The notes under the pieces: model-generated | The model's database searches: none | Told to the model about the DNA's origin: nothing | The model's input: only the letters and a program-made list of their open reading frames with translations | Shown here: one piece after another, positions 39,241-47,770 of the stretch | Numbering within the stretch: the first letter of the stretch is position 1 | Layout of the letters: the number at the start of each line of letters is the position of its first letter | Assembly (NCBI RefSeq): GCF_003269035.1 | Contig: NZ_QLTK01000001.1 | Coordinates: 682,001 to 746,000 of the forward strand | Length of the DNA: 64,000 bases | From: Paraburkholderia bryophila | GTDB taxonomy: Bacteria > Pseudomonadota > Gammaproteobacteria > Burkholderiales > Burkholderiaceae | Reading direction: 5' to 3' | Made by a program: the position numbers and the translations under genes

Positions 39241-40590
39241 TCACGCGGCTTTCACCGCCGTGCGGGCGAACTGCGCGTCGATCGCGGCAGCCGCGATCTT
39301 GCCGTCCTGCACCGCCTGCACCGTGAGATCGATGCCGCCGGTGGCTGCGCAATCGCCGCCCGCCCATACGCCGGGCAACGATGTCTGCCCTCGTGCATCC
39401 ACGGCAATGCGGTTGCCATCGAGCGTCAACAATTCACGTTCGATCCCGACCGGCACCAGCGTTTGACCGATCGCCTTGAGTACCATGTCGGCCTCGATGA
39501 CGAAGCGCTCCTGGCTACCGTCGCTCGACCCGCGCTCGAACTCGACGCCGGTCACTACGCCTGCATTGCCGATCAGGCGCGTCGGCGCCGCATGCGTGAC
39601 CAGCGTGACGCCGCTGGTCTGCGCAAAGTCGCGCTCGGCCCATGTGGCGCTCATCGATTCGACACCGCGCCGGTACACCATCGTCACCGAGGTCGCGCCG
39701 AGCTTGCGGCTTTGCACGGCGGCATCGACCGCCGTATTGCCGCCGCCGATCACGACGACGCGCCGCCCGACCGGCACCGTGCCGACGTCGCTCGCGCTGC
39801 GAATCTGTTCGATGAAGTCCACCGCGTTCATCACACCGCTCAGGTCCTCGCCTTCCATGGCGAGCGCGCGCACGCCGGTAAGACCGATCGCGAGGAACAC
39901 GGCATCGTGTTGCTGGCGCAGCGTATCGAGATCGATATCGCGCCCCAGCGCCACGCCGTGTCTGATGTCGATACCGCCGACCGAACACAACCATTCCACT
40001 TCACGCTGCGCGAAATCGTCGACGGTTTTATACGCGGCAATGCCGTATTCGTTCAGACCGCCCGCTTTTTCATGCGCGTCGTAAATCGTCACTTGGTGAC
40101 CGCTCAACGCGAGCCGGTGCGCACACGCGAGCCCGGCGGGCCCCGCGCCGATTACCGCGACATGGCGGCCCGTCTCCGCCGCCCGCTTGAACAGCACGTC
40201 GCCGCGCGCCATCGCCCAATCGGTCGCGTGACGTTGCAACGCGCCGATCGCCACCGGCTTCGCGTCCTGATGGTTGCGCACGCAAGCGCCTTCGCAAAGA
40301 ATCTCGGTCGGACAGACGCGCGCGCACATGCCGCCCAGCGGATTGGCCGACAGAATATCCACCGCCGCGCCCTTCAGATTGCCGTTGCCGATCTTGCGAA
40401 TGAAACTGGGAATATCGATCTGCGTCGGGCACGCGTTCACGCATGGCGCGTCGTAGCAGTAGTGGCAGCGGCTCGCCGCCGCGGCGGCCGCGCTCGCGTC
40501 GAGCAGGGGTGCGATGTCGGAGAACTCGCACGAAAGCTGCTCGGGCGACAGGCGCTGCGCGGCAAGGTCGCCGGTTTGCTTGATAGCCAT
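39241..40590 (-). CDS. preT: NAD-dependent dihydropyrimidine dehydrogenase subunit PreT
   Basis: This 449-aa protein is the GltD-like flavin/Fe-S electron-input subunit. The N-terminal cysteines lie in SRCHYCYDAPCVNACPTQID and CARVCPTEILCEGAC. FAD binding follows at HVAVIGAGPAGLACAHRL (about 135-152) and NAD binding at RVVVIGGGNTAVDAA (about 270-284). ATG 40590, with AAGGAA upstream, matches the family start; the open frame extends 28 codons further. It passes NADH electrons to PreA. Confidence 0.94.
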   Translation of the reverse strand: MAIKQTGDLAAQRLSPEQLSCEFSDIAPLLDASAAAAAASRCHYCYDAPCVNACPTQIDIPSFIRKIGNGNLKGAAVDILSANPLGGMCARVCPTEILCEGACVRNHQDAKPVAIGALQRHATDWAMARGDVLFKRAAETGRHVAVIGAGPAGLACAHRLALSGHQVTIYDAHEKAGGLNEYGIAAYKTVDDFAQREVEWLCSVGGIDIRHGVALGRDIDLDTLRQQHDAVFLAIGLTGVRALAMEGEDLSGVMNAVDFIEQIRSASDVGTVPVGRRVVVIGGGNTAVDAAVQSRKLGATSVTMVYRRGVESMSATWAERDFAQTSGVTLVTHAAPTRLIGNAGVVTGVEFERGSSDGSQERFVIEADMVLKAIGQTLVPVGIERELLTLDGNRIAVDARGQTSLPGVWAGGDCAATGGIDLTVQAVQDGKIAAAAIDAQFARTAVKAA

Positions 40591-40758
40591 ACACGTTCCT
40601 TCTTCGATGTGAGGACGTAGCCGGTCCCGCCGGCTGCGCTGAAGCGGAGCCGGGACGGCATGTTTTATGGGCACTACGGTGAAGCGACCGCTCGAACCAT
40701 GCGGACCGTAAGCGGGTCCGCCGATGCTGATGCCGACGCTGGCGCTCGCGGCAACGCG

Positions 40759-42039
40759 TTATGAAACCGGCTCGCAGGCACGCTCGAGCATGGCGTGCAG
40801 CAGCACGTTGGCGCCTGCCTCGATCCATTCGAAGGTGGCGTCCTCGATCTCGTTGTGACTGATCCCGTCGACACACGGCACGAATACCATCGACGTCGGC
40901 GCGACTTGCGACAGGTAACACGCATCATGTCCCGCACCGGACACCATGTTGCGATGCGGATAGCCGAAGCGTTCGGCGGCGGCGCGTACGGACTTCACGC
41001 AGGCTTCATCGAAGGCAACCGGGGCGTAGTAAAAAATCTGTTCGAGTTCGGTTTCGAGGCCGATACCGCTTGCGATCTTCGCCACGCCTTCGCGCAACGC
41101 GGCATCCATCTTCGCGAGCACCGCGTCGTCCGGATGACGGAAGTCGACGGTGAAAAACACACGGCCCGGAATCACGTTGCGCGAGTTCGGATGGACCTGC
41201 ATCATGCCGACCGTCGCGCAGCCGAACGGCGCGTTGTCGAGGCCGATGCGGTTGACCAGATCGACCACGCGCGCGGCGCCGAGCAAGGCATCGCGGCGAC
41301 GCGGCATCGGCGTCGGACCCGCGTGCGCTTCCTGCCCCGTCAGCGTGATTTCATACCAGCGCTGACCTTGCGCGTCAGTGACCACACCGATGGTTTTCTG
41401 CTCCGCTTCGAGAATCGGCCCCTGTTCGATGTGCAATTCGAACGCCGCATGCAAAGGACGTCCGCCGCACGGCACATCGCCGGCATAGCCGATCCGTTCG
41501 AGTTCCTCGCCGATGGTTTTGCCGTCCACGTCCTTGCGCGAGAGGCCGTAGTCCAGCGTGAACACGCCGGCGAATACACCCGAGGCCACCATCGCCGGCG
41601 CGAAGCGCGAGCCTTCTTCGTTGGTCCAGATCACCACTTCGACGGGATGCTCGGTCTCGATGCCGTGATCGTTCAGACTGCGGATCACTTCGAGACCGCC
41701 GAGCACGCCGTAGATGCCGTCGAAGCGGCCGCCGGTCGGCTGCGAGTCCGCATGCGAACCGGTCATGACCGGCAGCGCGTCCGCTACGCGTCCGGCGCGA
41801 CGCATGAAGACATTACCCATCTGATCGACGCTGACCGTGCAGCCCGCTTCCTTCGCCCAACTGACGATCAGATCGCGCCCTTCCTTGTCGAGGTCGGTGA
41901 GCGCGAGGCGGCATACGCCGCCTTTCGGCGTCGCGCCGATCTTCGCCATCGTCATCAGACTGTCCCACAGTCGCTTGCCGTCGACCTTGATCGACGTCGC
42001 GGGTTCGGCGCCCTTCAGTGCTTCGGATACCGCGTTCAT
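40759..42039 (-). CDS. M20-family N-carbamoyl amidohydrolase (beta-ureidopropionase type)
   Basis: This 426-aa zinc hydrolase cleaves the carbamoyl group from N-carbamoyl-beta-alanine (or related carbamoyl amino acids), the third step of reductive pyrimidine catabolism. M20 metal blocks are VMTGSHADSQPTGGRFDG (near 87-104), IWTNEEGSRFAP (near 130) and FELHIEQGPILE (near 190). GAGHDACYLSQ occurs late. The start at 42039 has AAGGAG upstream; a much longer in-frame extension is not coding. It is the first gene after the promoter/operator. It may be annotated as allantoate amidohydrolase, but the operon argues for ureidopropionase. Confidence 0.93.
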   Translation of the reverse strand: MNAVSEALKGAEPATSIKVDGKRLWDSLMTMAKIGATPKGGVCRLALTDLDKEGRDLIVSWAKEAGCTVSVDQMGNVFMRRAGRVADALPVMTGSHADSQPTGGRFDGIYGVLGGLEVIRSLNDHGIETEHPVEVVIWTNEEGSRFAPAMVASGVFAGVFTLDYGLSRKDVDGKTIGEELERIGYAGDVPCGGRPLHAAFELHIEQGPILEAEQKTIGVVTDAQGQRWYEITLTGQEAHAGPTPMPRRRDALLGAARVVDLVNRIGLDNAPFGCATVGMMQVHPNSRNVIPGRVFFTVDFRHPDDAVLAKMDAALREGVAKIASGIGLETELEQIFYYAPVAFDEACVKSVRAAAERFGYPHRNMVSGAGHDACYLSQVAPTSMVFVPCVDGISHNEIEDATFEWIEAGANVLLHAMLERACEPVS

Positions 42040-42187
42040 TCGTCTCGCTCCTTTCGGTGAACCGACGTGAAACTGGTGCATGGGCGGCGGTTTTTGGGGC
42101 GTGTCCGCACGGCGGCGGTGCACACGCGATACGCTCGATCGCCTCTCGTGAGAGGGGCAAACCCTGGGGTATCGCCGCTCTTCCAAT

Positions 42188-42205
42188 CCTGTCCAGTTGG
42201 ACAGG
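42188..42205. promoter_or_regulatory. 18-bp palindromic operator of the pyrimidine operon
   Basis: CCTGTCCA-GT-TGGACAGG is a perfect 8-2-8 inverted repeat. Its spacing and TCCA/TGGA core resemble the RutR box (TTGACCA-N2-TGGTCAA). It directly follows the -10 of the minus-strand promoter, a position suited to repression. The divergent TetR regulator at 42341 is the obvious ligand. Confidence 0.8.
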
Positions 42206-42233
42206 TTGTAGACGATTAAGCCCGCCAGATCAA
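42205..42233 (-). promoter_or_regulatory. Sigma-70-type promoter of the pyrimidine operon
   Basis: On the minus strand, -35 TTGATC (42233-42228) and -10 TACAAC (42210-42205) are separated by 17 bases. The palindrome starts at the last base of the -10, so it would cover the transcription start. The remainder of the 301-bp divergent gap 42040-42340 shows nothing else. Confidence 0.65.
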
Positions 42234-42340
42234 TGCTTTTCGTACGGTGAGAAACATAGCGAGAAGCGTGCCATTGCACTGCAACACGGGGGTAACGTTC
42301 GTGAAGATTGGGGAGGTGAGCGACGCGCTGAACGACTAGA

Positions 42341-43093
42341 ATGAAGCGCGACGCGGCACCCATGCCGCCGAAGGCGAACATGAGAGACGACGACGTGACA
42401 GCCGGCATCACGGAAAACGAAGAAACACGCGCGCCTTTGCGGCGGCGCAAGGCGCACATTCGCGAGTCGAACGAAGCGCATCTTCTGGCGTGCGCGGAGG
42501 CGGTGTTCGCCGAGCGCGGGCTCGACGGCACCAGCACCGCGATGATCGCGGAGCGTGCCGGCTTACCAAAAGCCAACGTGCATTACTACTTCCCAACGAA
42601 GCTCGCGCTCTACCGTCGCGTGCTGGAAGATCTGTTCGAGGACTGGCATCGCGCGGCGGACACGTTCGAATGCAGCGACGATCCGGTCGAAGCGATTGGC
42701 GGGTACGTCCGCGCGAAAATGGAATTGTCGCGGCGTCGGCCGTTGGGTTCGAAGGTGTGGGCGAGTGAGATCATTCACGGCGCCGGGCATATGGAAGACA
42801 TTCTCACCGGTCGCGTGAAACCGTGGCTCGACAGCCGCGTGAAAGTGATCGACGACTGGATCGCGCGCGGTTTGCTCGCGCCGGTGAATGCGCAAACGCT
42901 GATGTATATGATCTGGGCGACGACGCAGCATTACGCCGATTTCGACGCGCAGATCCGCGCGTTGAAGGGCAAGCGCGCGTTGACGCAGAAGGCGTTCGAG
43001 GCGACGACCGAAGAAGTGGTGCAGTTGGTGATTCGAGCCTGCGGGGCGGTGTCGCCGGCGCAGCGGGAGGAAGGAGTGGATCCTTCACGGTAG
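42341..43093 (+). CDS. TetR-family regulator, RutR-like
   Basis: This protein of up to 250 aa has a TetR helix-turn-helix at about 45-92 (FAERGLDGTSTAMIAERAGL, then KANVHYYFPTK). The C-terminal half (PLGSKVWASEIIHGAGH, then KVIDDWIARGLL) matches the RutR-type TetR_C_13 domain, whose known ligands are uracil/thymine. It is divergent from the pyrimidine operon and probably represses it until pyrimidine is present. ATG 42380, with AAGGCG just upstream, is a better-supported start than 42341; the N-terminal 13 residues differ. Confidence 0.9.
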   Translation: MKRDAAPMPPKANMRDDDVTAGITENEETRAPLRRRKAHIRESNEAHLLACAEAVFAERGLDGTSTAMIAERAGLPKANVHYYFPTKLALYRRVLEDLFEDWHRAADTFECSDDPVEAIGGYVRAKMELSRRRPLGSKVWASEIIHGAGHMEDILTGRVKPWLDSRVKVIDDWIARGLLAPVNAQTLMYMIWATTQHYADFDAQIRALKGKRALTQKAFEATTEEVVQLVIRACGAVSPAQREEGVDPSR

Positions 43094-43126
43094 CGGTAGA
43101 AATGCAACCGCTCGCCTGAATATTTC

Positions 43127-43296
43127 CGTATCCGTACGGGAACGAAAGACGCCAACAAGCGCCCCGCGATGCCGCTTCGTACCCGAACGGTTACGAAACA
43201 GTATAAATAGGCCCTTCACGTCTTCCGCCGTACCCGATCGGGTACTAAAACCCCGCTCAACCGCACCTTCCGGCATAATATTCCCGAGCGGATACG
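43127..43296. promoter_or_regulatory. Four phased inverted-repeat operators upstream of hipBA
   Basis: 18-bp sites: CGTATCCGTACGGGAACG (43127-43144), CGTACCCGAACGGTTACG (43178-43195), CGTACCCGATCGGGTACT (43229-43246) and TATTCCCGAGCGGATACG (43279-43296). The consensus is CGTACCCG-N2-CGGGTACG. Start-to-start distances are 51, 51 and 50 bp, about five helical turns, so all sites face one side. A possible -10, TATAAA (43202-43207), lies between sites 2 and 3. These are likely HipB autorepression sites. Confidence 0.82.
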
Positions 43297-43310
43297 AAAC
43301 TGGAGCGACA

Positions 43311-43601
43311 GTGGTGGATAGCGACTACCCCGTGACCGAGATGATGGCCCTTGCAATTCTGGTGCGCGCCGCGCGCCTTGCTCAAGGCCTGACTCGTGAC
43401 GAGTTGGCCAACGTGACTGGCCTTTCACCGAAGTTCATTACTCACGTCGAAGCAGGGAAATCCACAGCGCAGATCGGCAAGGTGCTCCAGCTTCTCTCCG
43501 AGCTCGGCGTGCACCTGTACGCTCAAACCTCGACGACCATCTCGCCCAAGCTGACCGAAAAGGCACGACAACGCCGCCGCCGAACCCAACATGACGACTA
43601 G
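43311..43601 (+). CDS. hipB: HipB-like antitoxin (XRE helix-turn-helix)
   Basis: This 96-aa protein has a Cro/CI-type helix-turn-helix at about 17-68 (LAQGLTRDELANVTGLSPKF, then HVEAGKSTAQIGKVLQLL). A basic tail, KARQRRRRTQHDD, follows. GTG start at 43311 lies 7-8 bases after GGAG. It overlaps hipA by 11 bases, the usual translational coupling of hipBA. It should neutralise HipA and repress the operon by binding the four upstream repeats. Confidence 0.9.
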   Translation: MVDSDYPVTEMMALAILVRAARLAQGLTRDELANVTGLSPKFITHVEAGKSTAQIGKVLQLLSELGVHLYAQTSTTISPKLTEKARQRRRRTQHDD

Positions 43602-44886
43602 AAAACTGAACGTATTTGCCAATAGCGAGCGAGTCGGCACGGTCATCGACGAGAACGACATATGGTCTTTCGTCTATGAAGGGAACTGGCTGGCTTCAAA
43701 ACGCGCCTTTCCGCTATCTCCCGCATTTCCGCTCCAGGCGGAGCCGTTCGTCGACGGGTCCAGCAAGCGCCCGGTGCAGTGGTTCTTTGACAACCTGCTG
43801 CCCGAAGAGAGAATGCGCATCATCCTGGCACGAGAAGCCAAGGTCGACGAGAGCGACGCGTGGGGCCTGCTCGCGCACTACGGTCGCGAATCCGCCGGCG
43901 CACTGACATTGCTCAAGGAAGGCGAAATCGAACCCGCCGCAGGGCTGCAACCCCTCTCCTTCCTGAACCTCGAAGCTCGCATCAAGGCGATGCCGGACCG
44001 CGCACTCACCGCTGCGGCGCCAAAGCGTATGTCGGCGGCGGGCGCTCAGCCCAAGCTGCTCGTGACAATGAGAGGCAACCCACCCGAGTGTGAGCTGTTT
44101 GAACCGGTCGGCAATGAACCTTCCATGCATCTGCTCAAGCCCGACGCATTGGGCACCACAGGTTATCCGCACGCCGCCGTCAACGAGTTTTTCTGCATGC
44201 AACTCGCAAAGGCCATGGGAATCTCCGTGCCGCAGACGCATTTCATCCGGGTCCCCACGGCGTGTTACCTCATCGACCGATTTGACCGGGATACGTCGAA
44301 CGAGCCGCCTCGACGCCTCCATGTGATTGATGCGACCCAACTGCTCAATTACGCCCGAACTTTCAAATACGACGAAGTGACCGCGGAGCGGTTACAGCAG
44401 ACCATCGAAATGACGAGCACAAAGGCCGTCTCCCGCCTCGAAATGTTCAGGTGGTCGGTATTCAACGTACTCATAGGGAACGCGGATGCCCACCTCAAGA
44501 ACCTGTCTTTCTTCGTGACTCCGTTCGGTTACCAGCTCGCGCCTTTCTACGACCTGGTGAGTACCGTCGTCTACCACACGAAGAACTATCACCCAGAGCG
44601 CGCGGACTATTGGCCCGATTGCGCACTCTCCATGCCGATAGGCGATGCTCGGCATTTTTCCGAGATCAACCGGCGCAACATGCTGCAGTTTGCCGACGCG
44701 CTCGGTATGCGAGCCCGCGGTGCCGCGCAGTTCCTCGATGAAATGCTGCACACTCTTCCTGAGCGCGCGTCGACTACGCTCGCGAAAATCACCGATCTCG
44801 CGAAGCCCACTGCCGGCGAAGTCCGGCTACTGAACGCCATTCATAAGATGCCGATCGCGGAGATGTCGAGAGCATTGTCGAAGTAG
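43591..44886 (+). CDS. hipA: HipA-family serine/threonine kinase toxin
   Basis: This 431-aa protein is full length. The N-subdomain (about 5-110) includes WFFDNLLPEERMR. The Ser-containing loop RMSAAGAQPKLLV places S148 where E. coli HipA has autophosphorylated S150. The catalytic D299 and N304 are in GNADAHLKN and the metal-binding D321 in FYDLVST. HipA of E. coli phosphorylates glutamyl-tRNA synthetase and causes persistence; the target here is not known. All kinase residues checked are intact, so the toxin is probably active. No partner gene follows. Confidence 0.93.
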   Translation: MTTRKLNVFANSERVGTVIDENDIWSFVYEGNWLASKRAFPLSPAFPLQAEPFVDGSSKRPVQWFFDNLLPEERMRIILAREAKVDESDAWGLLAHYGRESAGALTLLKEGEIEPAAGLQPLSFLNLEARIKAMPDRALTAAAPKRMSAAGAQPKLLVTMRGNPPECELFEPVGNEPSMHLLKPDALGTTGYPHAAVNEFFCMQLAKAMGISVPQTHFIRVPTACYLIDRFDRDTSNEPPRRLHVIDATQLLNYARTFKYDEVTAERLQQTIEMTSTKAVSRLEMFRWSVFNVLIGNADAHLKNLSFFVTPFGYQLAPFYDLVSTVVYHTKNYHPERADYWPDCALSMPIGDARHFSEINRRNMLQFADALGMRARGAAQFLDEMLHTLPERASTTLAKITDLAKPTAGEVRLLNAIHKMPIAEMSRALSK

Positions 44887-44934
44887 TTCTATTGATGGCG
44901 ACGCCTTGGAAATAGTTTCGCAAGCGCTTCTTCC

Positions 44935-46176
44935 TCAATACGTCTCCAGATGCAGCCGCCCTTCCTTCTTCAACTTCGCCCACAGCGCTTCCCAATCCAG
45001 CTGAACCTGCTCGCCGATCTCCTTGAGCGCCTGCAGCACACCGTCTTCCATGCCTTTCAAACCGCACACGTAAATGTGCGTGTTGTCGTCCTTCAGCATC
45101 TGCGCGATATCTACCGCGCGTTCACGCATGGCGTCCTGCACATAACGCTTCGGCTGCCCCGGCGTGCGCGAAAAGGCCAGATTCGTATCGATGAAATCCT
45201 TCGGCAGATTCGTGAGCGGCCCGAAATACGGCAGTTCCTCTTGGGTTCGCGCGCCGAAGAACAGCATCAGTTTGCCGGTCGCGCCTTTGAGCCGACGACG
45301 TCGCCGATACTCGGTCATCGCGCGCATCGGCGCTGAACCGGTACCGGTGCAGATCATCAACAGATGCGAGTTCGGATGATTCGGCATCAGGAACGTGCCG
45401 CCGAACGGACCGATCACATTGACCACATCGCCCTTTTTCAAATTGCACAGGTAGTTCGAGCACACGCCATCGATCGTGTCGCCGTGTTGCCGCGCCACGC
45501 GTTTGACCGTCAGCGACACGTTGTTATAGCCGGGACGTTCGCCATCGCGTGGACTCGCGATCGAATACTGGCGAGCGTGGTGCGTGCGGCCATCCGCCGT
45601 AGCACCGGGCGGCAGAATGCCGATCGATTGTCCTTCCAGCACCGGAAACGGCATCGTCCCGAAATCGAGCACGATGTGATGAATGTCGCTGTCGGTCGAG
45701 CCGTCCGTGAGCCGGTAGTTGCCCACCACGGTCGCCGTGGTGGGCGCCTTGTGCATGTACAGATTCACATACGGCTTCGCGGCCGACCACGGCGGCACCA
45801 CCGAGCCACGCACGGTGTCCACATCGATGCCCGTCGCTTCGTCGGTCGTATCGCCCGATGCGCCCGCCGTCGGCGATTCGTCTGCCACCGGCACGGCCAT
45901 CGTGTTCTGCTCCGGCAACACGTCCCATGTGAACTGCTCGTCGACCGGATAAGCGTCGGCCTTAAGCACGGTGCGCCAGTTGTCGATCGCACCGGTCGGG
46001 CACGGCGGCACGCAGGCCATGCAACCGTTGCACAGATCAGCCTTGACCACGTAATTGTTGTCGTCGTGCGTGATCGCATCGACCGGGCAAGTCTCTTCGC
46101 ACGTATTGCAGCGAATGCAGATTTCCGGATCGATCAGATGCTGCCTGAGAACTTCGATCGACACTGGGCCGTTCAT
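44935..46176 (-). CDS. boxA: Benzoyl-CoA 2,3-epoxidase reductase component BoxA
   Basis: This 413-aa protein supplies NADPH electrons to BoxB. The N-terminal ferredoxin part has [13 protein letters not shown] and [14 protein letters not shown] (about 20-70). A linker at 95-130 leads to a ferredoxin-NADP reductase part with [29 protein letters not shown] and the NADP site [12 protein letters not shown]. The last residues, HLETY, complete the FNR fold. ATG 46176 follows GGAGGA; an upstream in-frame start is less likely. It is the last gene of boxCBA. Confidence 0.95.
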   Translation of the reverse strand: MNGPVSIEVLRQHLIDPEICIRCNTCEETCPVDAITHDDNNYVVKADLCNGCMACVPPCPTGAIDNWRTVLKADAYPVDEQFTWDVLPEQNTMAVPVADESPTAGASGDTTDEATGIDVDTVRGSVVPPWSAAKPYVNLYMHKAPTTATVVGNYRLTDGSTDSDIHHIVLDFGTMPFPVLEGQSIGILPPGATADGRTHHARQYSIASPRDGERPGYNNVSLTVKRVARQHGDTIDGVCSNYLCNLKKGDVVNVIGPFGGTFLMPNHPNSHLLMICTGTGSAPMRAMTEYRRRRRLKGATGKLMLFFGARTQEELPYFGPLTNLPKDFIDTNLAFSRTPGQPKRYVQDAMRERAVDIAQMLKDDNTHIYVCGLKGMEDGVLQALKEIGEQVQLDWEALWAKLKKEGRLHLETY

Positions 46177-46226
46177 GACTTCCTCCATCGGGTAATACCA
46201 ACGCAACGGCAACTCAACCCGCGCGT

Positions 46227-47654
46227 TCAGTTAAAACGCACGTACTCAAAATCGACCGGCTGACGGTTCACGCCCATGGCCGGCGGCGCGATCCAGTTGG
46301 CGAACTTGCCGGGCTCGGCCACTCGCCCCATCAGCGACGCAACATAAGCGCGGTCTTCCGGCGACGCGAGCCACTTCGCTTCGTTGGCGGCCCATTCGGT
46401 CTCGCTGATCACGCGGCCGTCGGGAGACACCCGTGTGCCGGCAAACGTGCCGATCTGCCGGTTGAACGCTTTGTGCGGCACTGTCATGCGGAAATCGATG
46501 CCGGCTTTTTCGAGCACCTTGTTCCAGCGCCCCACGCCCGCCACCGAATCCTTGATGTAATCGTCGCGCAGTACTTCGTTCATCGCGTTGAGCATCGGCA
46601 CTTCGCGTTCGGTCAGCTTGCCGTCCTGCACGTCGAGCAGTTTGTAGCTCTGGCCATTCAATTGATGGTCGTCGTCGCGCTTGTTCTCTTCATAGCGGCC
46701 TTTCAGACCGGAGCTATAAAACGTTGCCGCATTCGACGAATGGTCGGCGCCGAACAGGTCGATCGTCACCGAATAATGGAAGTTCAGATAGCGCTGAATG
46801 GTCGGCAGATCGATCACACCGGCCGCCCGAATCCTGGCGACGTCGTCGGTGCCGAGCTCGTTCATCACCTGCGCGGTGCGCTGGATCACACGCGACACCC
46901 CCGACTCGCCGACGAACATGTGATGCGCTTCCTCGGTCAGCATGAACTTCGTGGTGCGCGCGAGCGGATCGAAGCCCGACTCGGCGAGCGCCGACAACTG
47001 GAACTTGCCGTCGCGGTCCGTGAAATATGTGAACATGTAAAACGCGAGCCAGTCAGGCGTTTTCTCGTTGAACGCGCCCAGAATGCGGGGGTTGTCGTCG
47101 TCGCCCGAGCGGCGGCCTAGCAGCGCCTCTGCTTCCTCACGGCCGTCACGACCGAAGTAGCGATGCAGCAGATACACCATCGCCCACAAATGGCGTCCTT
47201 CCTCCACGTTGACCTGGAACAGGTTGCGCAAGTCGTACATGGACGGCGCGATCAAACCCAGATGCCGCTGCTGCTCGACCGAAGCCGGCTCGGTGTCGCC
47301 TTGCGTGACGATAATCCGGCGCAGATTCGCACGATGTTCGCCGGGCACGTCCTGCCACGCGGCTTCGCCCTTGTGCTCGCCGAAGTGAATCTTGCGGTCC
47401 TGCTCGCCCGGCGTCAGGAAAATCCCCCAACGGTAGTCCGGCATTTTCACGTGATCGAAATGCGCCCAGCCGCCCGCGTCGACGCTGACCGCCGTGCGCA
47501 GATAGACGTCGTAGCCGTGCGAACCTTCCGGGCCCATGTCGCCCCACCAGGCGAGGAAATTCGGCTGCCATTGTTCGAGCGCGCGTTGCAGCGTGCGGTC
47601 GTCGGCGAGGTTGACGTTGTTCGGAATCTTTTCGCTGTAGTTGATCGTTGACAT
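46227..47654 (-). CDS. boxB: Benzoyl-CoA 2,3-epoxidase subunit BoxB
   Basis: This 475-aa di-iron oxygenase forms 2,3-epoxybenzoyl-CoA from benzoyl-CoA, O2 and electrons from BoxA. An iron-binding ExxH motif is visible in [12 protein letters not shown] (about 235), with a second carboxylate/His region in [19 protein letters not shown] (about 150). Length and ends ([13 protein letters not shown] start, [10 protein letters not shown] end) are typical. It lies between boxC and boxA with gaps of 116 and 50 bp. Confidence 0.96.
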   Translation of the reverse strand: MSTINYSEKIPNNVNLADDRTLQRALEQWQPNFLAWWGDMGPEGSHGYDVYLRTAVSVDAGGWAHFDHVKMPDYRWGIFLTPGEQDRKIHFGEHKGEAAWQDVPGEHRANLRRIIVTQGDTEPASVEQQRHLGLIAPSMYDLRNLFQVNVEEGRHLWAMVYLLHRYFGRDGREEAEALLGRRSGDDDNPRILGAFNEKTPDWLAFYMFTYFTDRDGKFQLSALAESGFDPLARTTKFMLTEEAHHMFVGESGVSRVIQRTAQVMNELGTDDVARIRAAGVIDLPTIQRYLNFHYSVTIDLFGADHSSNAATFYSSGLKGRYEENKRDDDHQLNGQSYKLLDVQDGKLTEREVPMLNAMNEVLRDDYIKDSVAGVGRWNKVLEKAGIDFRMTVPHKAFNRQIGTFAGTRVSPDGRVISETEWAANEAKWLASPEDRAYVASLMGRVAEPGKFANWIAPPAMGVNRQPVDFEYVRFN

Positions 47655-47770
47655 GGTCGGTTCCTGGTTCGGAAACTGCAGTGTTTATCTGACAGACGCG
47701 TATCGGAAAGAAAGAAGACGTTATGTCAGGCCGCGATATCGACGCGCTGCCTGAGTCGAGTCGTGCACGC

